Below are positions 38,569 to 47,327 of a DNA stretch of 64,000 bases, in pieces. A program made the translations under genes and the position numbers. The stretch lies in NCBI RefSeq assembly GCF_001720165.1, contig NZ_MCRI01000001.1:277153-341152 (forward strand), read 5' to 3'. The stretch's first letter is position 1. Each line of letters opens with the position of its first letter. The notes under the pieces are model-generated. The model saw only the letters and a list, made by a program, of their open reading frames with translations, did not search any database and was not told the origin of the DNA. The stretch is from Methylophaga muralis. GTDB lineage: Bacteria; Pseudomonadota; Gammaproteobacteria; Nitrosococcales; Methylophagaceae.

Positions 38569-40036
38569 AACCATTCTGTTTCTCACCGGTAAACTTGCTC
38601 AACCGAGTGTTGAAAAAGTATTGCAGGAAATGGCGCCACTGCCATTTGACTATAGGGTGCATCAATTAGGATTATCAGTTGCTGCATTAATGACCGATAA
38701 AATGATTGCCCGGCGTTTGAAACCGAAAGATTACGCAGGTTGTAAACAGATTATTGTGCCTGGTCGTTGTCGGGGAGATTTAGCTGAATTGAGTAAACTG
38801 TTAGGACTTGAAGTAGTGCGTGGTCCAGATGAAATAAAGGACTTGCCATTGTTTTTCGGCAAGGCCCGTAAAATCCCTGATCTCAGTCGTTATGACGTGA
38901 ATATCTTTGCTGAGATTGTTGATGCGCCACAACGTGATATTGAGGGCATTTTAGAGCGTGCCCGCTATTATCGTGAATCTGGTGCAAATGTGATTGATAT
39001 TGGCTGCCTTCCAGAAGAAAAATTCCCGTTAATGGAAGAAGCTATTGCCGCATTACATCAGGATGGATTCAAAGTTAGTGTGGACTCACTTTCTCTGGAT
39101 GACTTAAGGAGAGCGGCTAAGGCAGGAGCGGATTATCTGCTAAGTCTGACCGAAGACACTATCGATCTTGCTAAAGAAACAGACGCAATCCCAATTTTAG
39201 TTCCGGCAGAACCAGGTTCTCTGGCATCACTGGAACGCGCTATGGAAGCAATGGATAAAATCGGCAAACCCTGGATTGCCGATCCGATTCTTGATCCCAT
39301 TCACTTTGGTTTGACCGAATCAATTGTTCGCTACCATACGCTCAGACAAAAATATCCCGAGGCACCAATGATGATGGGCGTTGGCAATCTCACTGAATTA
39401 ACCGATGCCGATACCAGTGGAATTAATGCCCTGCTGTTTGGCATTATTTCGGAGTTGAAAATAACCAATGTATTAGCCACCGAAGTCAGCCCGCATGCAC
39501 GTCGAGCGATAAAAGAAGCCGATATTGCCAGACGTATGATGTTTGCTGCTCGTGATGACAATAGCTTGCCTCGTGACATTACGGCGGATTTATTGGTGAG
39601 TCATGACCGCCGACCCTTTACCGATACGGAGCAGGAAATTATTCAGCTATCTGAAAACATTAAAGATCCGAATTATCGGATAAAGATAGCGCCCAAAGGT
39701 GTTTATGTTTTTAACCGCGATGGACTGATACAAGATACCGATCCTTTTGCCTTTTACCCGCAATTACAAGTTAAAGATGATCCGGGCCACGCCTTTTATC
39801 TAGGTGTGGAACTCGCTCGTGCACAGATTGCCTGGCAGTTAGGCAAACGTTATACCCAGGATGAAGATTTGCAATGGGGGTGTGCCGTTGATCTGGAACA
39901 GGAAGATCTGAATGAACAAAAAGCGGAAGGCACGACGATGAAAAAACGCAGTCAGCGTGCATGTGGAACCGCCGAAGCTGAAACACCAATAAAAAAGGAG
40001 CGCGCTTGTGGCACGGCTGACCAGCAAGATACATGA
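38561..40036 (+). CDS. Dihydropteroate synthase-like protein (DUF6513)
   Basis: A 491-residue protein with an N-terminal domain (about 1-130, the DUF6513 region) and a dihydropteroate-synthase-type TIM barrel (about 130-360: FAEIVDAPQRDIEGI, ESGANVIDIGCLP, DGFKVSVDSLSLDDL). It belongs to the archaeal-type group linked to methanopterin synthesis. The last ~35 residues are odd: two copies of RACGTA about 16 residues apart, in a Lys/Glu-rich tail. It overlaps afpA by 8 bp and the DUF447 gene by 29 bp. Confidence 0.85.
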   Translation: MAETILFLTGKLAQPSVEKVLQEMAPLPFDYRVHQLGLSVAALMTDKMIARRLKPKDYAGCKQIIVPGRCRGDLAELSKLLGLEVVRGPDEIKDLPLFFGKARKIPDLSRYDVNIFAEIVDAPQRDIEGILERARYYRESGANVIDIGCLPEEKFPLMEEAIAALHQDGFKVSVDSLSLDDLRRAAKAGADYLLSLTEDTIDLAKETDAIPILVPAEPGSLASLERAMEAMDKIGKPWIADPILDPIHFGLTESIVRYHTLRQKYPEAPMMMGVGNLTELTDADTSGINALLFGIISELKITNVLATEVSPHARRAIKEADIARRMMFAARDDNSLPRDITADLLVSHDRRPFTDTEQEIIQLSENIKDPNYRIKIAPKGVYVFNRDGLIQDTDPFAFYPQLQVKDDPGHAFYLGVELARAQIAWQLGKRYTQDEDLQWGCAVDLEQEDLNEQKAEGTTMKKRSQRACGTAEAETPIKKERACGTADQQDT

Positions 40037-40592
40037 AGTGATCGTTACTACTTTGGCTGAGAATGGTAAGCCCCATTCAGCACCAATGGGAATATCAGAA
40101 GTGAATGGTCACTTTCATATTAAACCATTCAAGCCCTCTTCTACCTACGATAATCTAATGCGGCATGGCCAATGTTCGATCAATTTCGTCGATGATGTCC
40201 GAATATTTGCCGGAGCATTAACCGGACGTCGAGATTGGCCAACTTCTTTGTGCCAACAGATCGAGGGTGAATACATATCCGATGCGTTATCGCATATTGA
40301 GCTGGAAGTGGTTCGACTGGATGATACCGATCCTCGTGCCTGTTTTTATGCTGCCGTGATCTGTGATGTTAATCATAAGCCTTTCAGAGGCTTTAATCGT
40401 GCGCAAAATGCCGTAATTGAAGCCGCTATCCTAGTCAGCCGTCTGGACATGTTATCTGAGCAGAAAATTCGTGATGAAATCGCTTATCTCACAATTGCAA
40501 TTGATAAAACCGCCGGAGAAAGGGAGCTGGAAGCCTGGAGCTGGTTAATGGAAAGAGTTGAACAAGCAGGAATCGAATTACATTATGTCTAG
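40008..40592 (+). CDS. DUF447 family protein
   Basis: A 194-residue protein with a split-barrel flavin-binding appearance: KIHEVIVTTLAENGKPHSAPMG, HFHIKPFKPSSTYDNL, and NFVDDVRIFAGALTGR. DUF447 genes accompany methanopterin genes in methylotrophs and archaea; the function is not established to my knowledge. The start is GTG at 40008, with AAGGAG seven bases upstream, inside the end of the preceding gene. It overlaps the mfnB start by 8 bp. Confidence 0.82.
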   Translation: MARLTSKIHEVIVTTLAENGKPHSAPMGISEVNGHFHIKPFKPSSTYDNLMRHGQCSINFVDDVRIFAGALTGRRDWPTSLCQQIEGEYISDALSHIELEVVRLDDTDPRACFYAAVICDVNHKPFRGFNRAQNAVIEAAILVSRLDMLSEQKIRDEIAYLTIAIDKTAGERELEAWSWLMERVEQAGIELHYV

Positions 40593-41288
40593 GTGGTTAG
40601 CCAGCGTACAGTCGCTAGAGGAGGCTCAAACACTGGTTGAGCAGTTACCAGATATCCTGGACATGAAAAACCCTTCACAAGGCGCTCTGGGGGCATTAAT
40701 GCACCAAACTGTAGCTGATATTGTTCAATGGGTGAATAAGCGGTGCCTGTGCAGTGCCACTGTCGGTGATTTAGCCATGCAGGCCGAAGTCATTTCAGCG
40801 GCTATTCATGATATGGCGGAGACCGGGGTTGATTTTGTTAAAGTCGGTTTATTTGACGGGCCAGGGCTCGTGCGTTGTATAGAGCAACTGGAAGGTAGCA
40901 TTAAAGATTTGCAAACACCGGTAATAGCGGTTTTATTTGCCGATCAACTACCACAGCACAATTTGATTCCATTATTGAAAAAAACCGGTTTTGTCGGTGT
41001 GATGCTGGACACAGCCACAAAGAATGGCCTTGGATTACTCAACCATTTATCCATCCAGTCATTAAACAAATTTGTATTTGAAGCGAAATCGGCAGAATTA
41101 CTATGTGGTTTGGCAGGTGCTTGAGAATCGAAAATATTCAGCAGCTAAGACCATTGGATGCGGATTATTTAGGTTTTCGTAGTGCGATATGCCATCAACA
41201 CACCCGTACCAATCTCCTGGATCCGAATTTAGCTAAACAGATCCAGTTTCAAATGAACGCGAGCATGCCAAAAGCTAAAACCGGGTAG
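40585..41288 (+). pseudogene. mfnB: (5-formylfuran-3-yl)methyl phosphate synthase (MfnB), frameshifted
   Basis: The first enzyme of methanofuran side-chain synthesis, split by one frameshift. The main frame (40585-41124) has ILDMKNP (Lys28) and DFVKVGLF (Lys86), matching the catalytic lysines of archaeal MfnB, and stops at 41122-41124 after GLAGA. A -1 shift at 41121 restores LRIENIQQLRPLDADYLGFRSAIC up to 41288, which is the normal C-terminus. The joined product is about 234 residues, the family length. A missing T in GCTT(T)G would explain it. Sequencing error, a real mutation or frameshifting cannot be separated here. Start ATG lies inside the DUF447 end. Confidence 0.82.
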
Positions 41289-41315
41289 AGGACAGTTCCC
41301 CTACCCGACTTTTCT
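41282..41315. terminator. Terminator after mfnB, also facing metE
   Basis: Stem CGGGTAG/CTACCCG extended by GGA/TCC past one mismatch, loop CAGT, then ACTTTTCT. On the minus strand it is followed by GTTTTAGCTTTT, so it may also end metE. It overlaps the mfnB stop codon. Confidence 0.7.
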
Positions 41316-41317
41316 AT

Positions 41318-43597
41318 TTAAGCTGTAAGTTGATCTCGCAATAATTTAGCCGCTGAAACCATCGCTTTCAGTGCGGGTTCAACCTCTTCCCAGCGGCGTG
41401 TCTTCAATCCGCAGTCTGGATTAACCCACAATTGCTGTTTATCAATCCGCTTAGCGGCTAGTTTTAACAAATCAACCATCCATTGTTCAGGGGGAATATT
41501 CGGGCTGTGAATATCATAAACACCCGGCCCAATGGCATTTGGATAGTCAAAGTCACGAAACACATCCAATAATTCCATCTGCGAACGTGAGGTTTCAATG
41601 GTGATGACATCGGCATCCATTGCCGCAATGGCTTCGATAATGTCATTAAACTCGGAATAGCACATATGGGTGTGGATCTGCGTTTTATCGGTGACGCCAT
41701 TTGCAGTGATCTTGAAACTTTCCACCGCCCAGTCTAAATATTCCTGCCACTGAGATTGCCGTAAAGGTAAACCTTCACGTAATGCCGCTTCATCGATCTG
41801 AATGATTTTCACCCCAGAATTTTCTAAATCAATTACTTCATCACGAATCGCTAGCGAAATCTGTTTACAAGTTTCACTGCGCGGTTGATCGTCGCGTACA
41901 AAAGACCAGTTAAGAATAGTTACTGGCCCTGTCAACATGCCTTTAACCGGCTTGTCGGTCAGTGATTGTGCATAGCGGATCCACTCTATCGTCATCGGTC
42001 CAGGGCGGGATACATCACCAAAGATGATGGGCGGTTTGACGCAACGTGAACCATAGGACTGCACCCAGCCATTATCAGTAAAGGCAAATCCTTGCAGTTG
42101 TTGGCCGAAATATTCGACCATGTCATTACGCTCTGCTTCACCATGCACCAAGACGTCCAAATCAAGATCAAGTTGCTTGTCGATGGCATAACGAATTTCT
42201 GCTTGCATCTGCTGTTTATAGTCAGCATCACCAATTAAACCCAGACGATATTGTTTACGAGCCTGACGAATCAAATTCGTTTGTGGGAATGAGCCGATGG
42301 TGGTGGTTGGAAATGCGGGTAATTGCAGATCGGCTTGTTGGATCTTGGCACGTTGAGCATAGTCACTTTGGCGTAGAGCCTGCTCGGGTTGAATAGCCTC
42401 ACAACGTTGTTTAACTGCAGGATTATGAACACGAATGGACCGCTGACGACGTTGAATAGCCTGTCTATTTTCAGCTAGTTGTTCAGCAACGCTTTCTCTG
42501 CCGCTATTGAGCGCTTTGGCTAACAGTTGAAGTTCATCGAGCTTCTGGACAGCAAATGCTAACCAATCGCGTACCTCAGTATCCAGATTCTGCTCGGATG
42601 CTAAATCAATCGGTACATGGAGCAATGAACAGCTTGGTGCCAGCCATAAGCGATCAACCAGCCGTTTATGCAGCGGCTCTAACAGATCAAGCGCCTGGTT
42701 GAGATCAGTTTTCCAGATATTTCTACCGTTGATAATTCCCAGCGATAAGACTTTATGTGATGGCAACCAATCAACAACCTGCGTAATTTCATTTGCTGCG
42801 TTGATAGCATCAATATGTAAACCTGCGGTAGGAAGTTCACAGGCCAGTTGTAGGTTTTGCTGAAGCTGACCGAAATAAGTCGTCAATAAAAGTTTTATTG
42901 GGGACTTGGCCAACGAAAAATAGGCTGTTTGAAAAGCCTGTTGCCACTCTAAAGAAAGCTCAGTGACCAGAATCGGTTCGTCAATCTGCACCCATTCAAC
43001 ACCGTTAGCTGCTAACTGACCAAGAATTTCAGCATAAATAGGCAATATTTTTTCTAATAATGCCAGTTTGTTACTTTCATCTTTACTTTTTCCCAGCCAT
43101 AAATAACTAACCGGACCGAGCAGCACAGCTTTGGCCTGATGACCTGCTGATTGAGCCTCTTTGACTTGTTTTAGCAAGCGTTCAGGATGTGCCGTAAAGT
43201 CAGTTTGAGCAGTAAATTCGGGCACCAGATAATGGTAATTGGTATCAAACCATTTGGTCATTTCTGCCGCAGCGATTTGATGATTGCAGCAGTTAGTGCC
43301 AGCCTGACCCCTTGAAGCTTGGAAGTATTGGCTTAACGTATCAGCATTTTTGTCTACGCGTGCTGGCAGATTGCCCAGCAGCTGGCTGGTATCCAATACA
43401 TGATCATAAAACGAGAAGTCACCTACCGGTTGCCAGTCCAGTTCCGCTTGAACTGCCCAATGATGTAAACGTAAGCTTTTGCCGGTTTCTTGTAATGTCT
43501 CAGCATTTGTTTCGCCACGCCAGAATTGTTCCAAAGCAAACTTTAACTCGCGTTGTCGGCCAATACGTGGAAAGCCAAGATTATGTGTGCTGACCAT
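41318..43597 (-). CDS. metE: Cobalamin-independent methionine synthase
   Basis: A 759-residue enzyme transferring methyl from 5-methyl-tetrahydropteroyltriglutamate to homocysteine. The N-terminal domain begins [21 protein letters not shown]; the catalytic C-terminal domain has the zinc-ligand regions HTHMCYSEF and NPDCGLKTR and the [11 protein letters not shown] homocysteine site. Length is normal. The start at 43597 has GAGAGG upstream; the frame to 43612 adds five residues without support. Its divergent neighbour is metR, which usually activates it. Confidence 0.97.
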   Translation of the reverse strand: MVSTHNLGFPRIGRQRELKFALEQFWRGETNAETLQETGKSLRLHHWAVQAELDWQPVGDFSFYDHVLDTSQLLGNLPARVDKNADTLSQYFQASRGQAGTNCCNHQIAAAEMTKWFDTNYHYLVPEFTAQTDFTAHPERLLKQVKEAQSAGHQAKAVLLGPVSYLWLGKSKDESNKLALLEKILPIYAEILGQLAANGVEWVQIDEPILVTELSLEWQQAFQTAYFSLAKSPIKLLLTTYFGQLQQNLQLACELPTAGLHIDAINAANEITQVVDWLPSHKVLSLGIINGRNIWKTDLNQALDLLEPLHKRLVDRLWLAPSCSLLHVPIDLASEQNLDTEVRDWLAFAVQKLDELQLLAKALNSGRESVAEQLAENRQAIQRRQRSIRVHNPAVKQRCEAIQPEQALRQSDYAQRAKIQQADLQLPAFPTTTIGSFPQTNLIRQARKQYRLGLIGDADYKQQMQAEIRYAIDKQLDLDLDVLVHGEAERNDMVEYFGQQLQGFAFTDNGWVQSYGSRCVKPPIIFGDVSRPGPMTIEWIRYAQSLTDKPVKGMLTGPVTILNWSFVRDDQPRSETCKQISLAIRDEVIDLENSGVKIIQIDEAALREGLPLRQSQWQEYLDWAVESFKITANGVTDKTQIHTHMCYSEFNDIIEAIAAMDADVITIETSRSQMELLDVFRDFDYPNAIGPGVYDIHSPNIPPEQWMVDLLKLAAKRIDKQQLWVNPDCGLKTRRWEEVEPALKAMVSAAKLLRDQLTA

Positions 43598-43681
43598 TCG
43601 ATATCCTCTCAATCGGTTTTAAAGTCGCCCATTGTAATAAGCTTTATTGATGAGTAATAATGATGATTATTAACCAATTGA

Positions 43682-43694
43682 TGAGATATATTCA
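43682..43694. promoter_or_regulatory. Candidate MetR-binding site
   Basis: TGAGATATATTCA fits the MetR consensus TGAANNNNNTTCA with one mismatch, in the 100-bp gap between the divergent metE and metR genes, four bases before the metR ATG. That place suits autorepression. A clear site nearer metE was not found. Confidence 0.45.
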
Positions 43695-43697
43695 TAC

Positions 43698-44594
43698 ATG
43701 ATCGAGCGCGCACATTTACGCATCATTCAGGCTTTGGCAGAAAACGGTAGTTTAACGGCGGCAGCCAATGCTTTATTTGTTACCCAATCTGCGTTATCAC
43801 ATCAAATTCGCTATCTTGAGCAAAAATTGGAAGTCAGCTTGTGGCAGCGGGATGGGCGAAAATTAAGACTGACCCAAGCCGGTGAATTGATGTTGCAAGT
43901 GGCTCAGCAGGTTTTGCCGGTTTTGGAGCAAACCGAGCAAACCTTGCAGGCTTATGCTGAAGGTCGTGCAGGAATACTGCGTATTGGGGTGGAATGTCAT
44001 CCCTGTTATGAGTGGCTGAAACAAATATTGGCAGATTACCTGCGGGAAATGCCGCAGATGGATGTGGATATCGTGCATCAATTCCAGTTTTCCGGTATGG
44101 AAGGTTTGTTAAATCATCATATTGATTTGCTGGTGACACCGGATGCAGTGAATCAGGTTGGAGTGCAGTATCAGCCGATGTTTGATTATGAGTTAGTGTT
44201 GCTGGTGGAAGAAAGTCATCCATTAGCTCAGCAAAACTTTATTGAAGCCTCAGCGCTACAAAATGAGTTACTACTGACCTTTCCGGTAGCCCATGAACGT
44301 CTCGATGTGTTTACCCAGTTTTTAATGCCAGCGGGTATTCATCCGAGAAGCAAAGCTATGCAATCTATGGATATCATGGTGCAAATGGTGGCGTTGAAAA
44401 GAGGTGTTACGGTGTTACCTAACTGGTTAGCGTTGGAGTTTTGTCAAACCCTGCCGGTAAAAGCGATACGGCTTGGCAGAAAAGGCCTGGCTAAAAAACT
44501 GTTTGCTGCTATCAGAGAGTCGGATGATGAGGTTAGCTATTTGCAACGATTTATAACACTCGGCAAACAATCCAGAATACCCCATACTCTTTAG
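43698..44594 (+). CDS. metR: LysR-family regulator MetR
   Basis: A 298-residue LysR-type regulator. The helix-turn-helix (NGSLTAAANALFVTQSALSHQIRYLEQKL) is at the N-terminus, in agreement with the family, and the effector domain begins GILRIGVECHPCYEWL. MetR senses homocysteine and activates metE. Divergence from metE is the usual arrangement and is the main reason for the specific name. It ends 2 bp from the convergent response-regulator gene. Confidence 0.93.
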   Translation: MIERAHLRIIQALAENGSLTAAANALFVTQSALSHQIRYLEQKLEVSLWQRDGRKLRLTQAGELMLQVAQQVLPVLEQTEQTLQAYAEGRAGILRIGVECHPCYEWLKQILADYLREMPQMDVDIVHQFQFSGMEGLLNHHIDLLVTPDAVNQVGVQYQPMFDYELVLLVEESHPLAQQNFIEASALQNELLLTFPVAHERLDVFTQFLMPAGIHPRSKAMQSMDIMVQMVALKRGVTVLPNWLALEFCQTLPVKAIRLGRKGLAKKLFAAIRESDDEVSYLQRFITLGKQSRIPHTL

Positions 44595-44596
44595 TG

Positions 44597-45400
44597 CTAG
44601 GTACGCTCGTCCAGCACACGGTACAAGATTTCGCGAATAGATTGTGGTTCAAATGGTTTATCAAGAATAGCGGATACACCCGCCTGTTCCACCTGGCCAA
44701 GTCTGGTCTGATTTTGCTCGCTGGTTACTACTAAAATAGGAACAAAGGTATTGCCCATTTCACTACGGATATGTTCGACCAGAGCCTGACCATCCATCTT
44801 CGGCATATTCAGATCAGTCACAACCAAATCAAACGTTTGTTGTTTAAGTTTTTCAATCGCTTCAATGCCATTTTCAGCCTGATGAATCTGATTTATTCCC
44901 ATGTTTTGAAACACACGACAAAGGTGGTTGCGAGATACCAAGCTGTCATCAACCAAAAGGACTTCCAGCTGATCGACTTCATAATTCTGCAGTTCGATTT
45001 CGGCAGGATCAATGTGTTGCAGAGTCGTACGGATGGCTCGTTGCAGATTCGCGTGAGCGAAAGGTTTAGGCAGAATCGCAACAACACCAGATTGGCGCAA
45101 AGGCTCAAGGGTTTCAATATTTGACTCGCTGGATATCAGCATGAAATGGGTATTTTCAAGATTATCCAGGCAGCGTATTGAAGCCAGTAATTCGGTCGCC
45201 GTCATATCTGGCAGATACATAGCGCTGATCACTAGATCGGGAGGATATTTTTGCATGGCGACAATGGCTTGAGCGCCGTCATGAACTCCATCAATTTTTT
45301 CTACGCCAGCCTGACGTAATTCACGCATGATAATTTTCAGCTGAACCGAAGATGGCTCAACCAGTAATATCGACAATTCTGATTCATCAAGTGAATTCAT
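44597..45400 (-). CDS. Response regulator with two receiver domains (first degenerate)
   Basis: A 267-residue protein of two CheY-like domains with no output domain. Domain 1 (about 9-130) has LLVEPSS for the acidic pocket and LVISAMYLPD where Ala replaces the phospho-accepting Asp, so it should not be phosphorylated. Domain 2 (about 146-262) is complete: LLVDDS, VVTDLNMPKMDG and the DKPFE lysine. It follows the DJ-1 gene by 12 bp. It could be an adaptor or a phosphate sink; no kinase is adjacent. Confidence 0.88.
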   Translation of the reverse strand: MNSLDESELSILLVEPSSVQLKIIMRELRQAGVEKIDGVHDGAQAIVAMQKYPPDLVISAMYLPDMTATELLASIRCLDNLENTHFMLISSESNIETLEPLRQSGVVAILPKPFAHANLQRAIRTTLQHIDPAEIELQNYEVDQLEVLLVDDSLVSRNHLCRVFQNMGINQIHQAENGIEAIEKLKQQTFDLVVTDLNMPKMDGQALVEHIRSEMGNTFVPILVVTSEQNQTRLGQVEQAGVSAILDKPFEPQSIREILYRVLDERT

Positions 45401-45412
45401 GCTGTTTCCGTT

Positions 45413-45967
45413 TTAGCGAATAACGAGGCCCGCTTCAACTTTGCTGCGGGTTGTTTCATCCATTAATTTTTCGATAATCATCAAGGCAAAAGCCATGGCG
45501 GTTCCCGGCCCACGAGAGGTGATGACTTTATTATCGCAAACGACAGCATCATTACTGAATTGAAGTTCTGGCCATTCTTTAGGCTCAAGAACGCCGGGAT
45601 AGCAGCTCACTTTACGCCCATCAAGTAAACCAGCATGCGCTAAAACCATTGGTGCGGCACAAATGGCACCAATCCAGTTACCTCCTTGATATAAACGTTT
45701 AACCAAAACGTGAATACGTGGATCCGCATCGAGATTATTTGTGCCGGGTTGTCCGCCTGGCAACACCAACATATCAAATTCGTCATCGATTACTTGAGCC
45801 AGCGTGGTGTCTGCTACTAACCTGACACCCCGACTGGCGGTAATTTGCTGATGTTCGGACAAACTTGCCGTAACCACCTGAATCTCTGCTCGACGCAGTA
45901 CATCTATCAAGGTTACTGCTTCGAGTTCTTCGCAGCCTTCTGCCAGAGGTATCAGTACAGTGGTCAT
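45413..45967 (-). CDS. DJ-1/PfpI family protein (YajL-like)
   Basis: A 184-residue DJ-1 superfamily protein. The nucleophile elbow AICAAP has Cys103, and EGCEELEAV supplies the conserved Glu near the N-terminus. YajL-like proteins protect other proteins from oxidation or glyoxal damage; the exact activity is debated. It is 10 bp after the ctpA-like gene in a minus-strand run beginning at gpmI. Confidence 0.9.
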   Translation of the reverse strand: MTTVLIPLAEGCEELEAVTLIDVLRRAEIQVVTASLSEHQQITASRGVRLVADTTLAQVIDDEFDMLVLPGGQPGTNNLDADPRIHVLVKRLYQGGNWIGAICAAPMVLAHAGLLDGRKVSCYPGVLEPKEWPELQFSNDAVVCDNKVITSRGPGTAMAFALMIIEKLMDETTRSKVEAGLVIR

Positions 45968-45977
45968 GAAACCTGGA

Positions 45978-47303
45978 TTAACGCTTGCTCAAAATATGCA
46001 TGCCTTTCAGCAGATTCAATGCTTGTGACAATGGATAATCACGTAACGCTAAAGGCTGTTTTTCTTCTTCGTCTGTAGCTTCTTCTTTAGGCGTGGCCTC
46101 ATTGAGTTGCTCAAGTAAGCCATTTTCCAGATGACGGCTCAAGTCCGCTTCACGCAGCGGCTGGAAACCGTTATCTTCGGCTGCACTGATTTGTAGAGCA
46201 TCCAACTTGATATCTGGTTCAATACCATCAGCCTGGATTGAGCGGCCAGAAGGTGTGTAATAGCGCGCAGTAGTCATTTTCACCGCGGTATCGTTGGTTA
46301 AAGGCATAACCGTTTGCACGGAGCCTTTACCAAAGGTTTTAGTACCCAGTATGACTGCACGTTGGTGATCTTGCAGTGCACCAGCCACAATTTCAGAGGC
46401 TGAGGCCGATCCGCCATTGACCAGCACCACAATCGGGGCACCATTCAACATATCTCCGGGTTTGGCATGGAATTTTTGATCTGAATCTTGAAGGCGACCT
46501 TCAGTGTAAACAATCAAACCTTTATTAAGGAAAGCATCAGATACTTCTACCGCGGCATCTAAAACACCGCCCGGATTATTACGTAAATCCAGCACTAAAC
46601 CCTTTAATTTTCCACCATTATCAGTTTTCAATTGATTTACCGCATCACGCAGGTTTTGACCCGTCGGCGATTGGAAGGTACTGATTCGTAAGTAACCATA
46701 CCCAGATTCCAGTGTTTCTGAACGAACACTTTTCACTTTGATGATAGCGCGAGTCAGTTCAAGTTGTAGAGGCTTATCTGCCCCTTCACGAATGATGGTC
46801 AACAAAATTTTACTACCAGGTTCACCGCGCATGATATCGACAGCCTCGTTAAGGCTTAAACCTTTGACCGGCGTATCGTCCAAGCGAACGATTAAATCAC
46901 CTGATTTAACGCCTGCTTCAGCCGCGGGGGTTTCGTCAATAGGTGCAACGACTTTCACAAAACCATCTTCCATTGAGACTTCAATACCCAGTCCGCCGAA
47001 TTGGCCTGAAGTGCCTTCACGGAGATCTTTAAACTCACTCAGGTCAAGATAAGCTGAATGTGGATCCAGTCCGGAAAGCATGCCGCGAATGGCATTTTCC
47101 AATAAGGTTTTGTCTTCTACTGGCTCGACATAACTGCTTTTAATGCGGCCAAAGATTTCCGAGAAAGCTCTCAAATCATCGATTGGCAAGTCAGGCTTAA
47201 CAACAGGGTTCTTATCGGCTAACACCATTTGGCCAAAAATCAATGTGATGCCGATAATGACACCCGCTGTTACCAGCGCAAAATCACGTTTCAAAAAGCG
47301 CAT
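45978..47303 (-). CDS. ctpA: Carboxyl-terminal processing protease (S41 family)
   Basis: A 441-residue periplasmic serine protease. A signal/anchor helix (about 9-28) is followed by a PDZ domain (about 100-185) and the S41 catalytic core: NGGSASASEIVAGAL with the nucleophilic Ser, and GTKTFGKGSVQ with the Lys partner. It trims the C-termini of envelope proteins such as cell-wall hydrolases. It lies 24 bp after envC, and this envC-ctpA pairing is widespread and fits control of cell-wall enzymes. Confidence 0.95.
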   Translation of the reverse strand: MRFLKRDFALVTAGVIIGITLIFGQMVLADKNPVVKPDLPIDDLRAFSEIFGRIKSSYVEPVEDKTLLENAIRGMLSGLDPHSAYLDLSEFKDLREGTSGQFGGLGIEVSMEDGFVKVVAPIDETPAAEAGVKSGDLIVRLDDTPVKGLSLNEAVDIMRGEPGSKILLTIIREGADKPLQLELTRAIIKVKSVRSETLESGYGYLRISTFQSPTGQNLRDAVNQLKTDNGGKLKGLVLDLRNNPGGVLDAAVEVSDAFLNKGLIVYTEGRLQDSDQKFHAKPGDMLNGAPIVVLVNGGSASASEIVAGALQDHQRAVILGTKTFGKGSVQTVMPLTNDTAVKMTTARYYTPSGRSIQADGIEPDIKLDALQISAAEDNGFQPLREADLSRHLENGLLEQLNEATPKEEATDEEEKQPLALRDYPLSQALNLLKGMHILSKR

Positions 47304-47327
47304 ATGAACTTCATTCCTTATTTCTAG

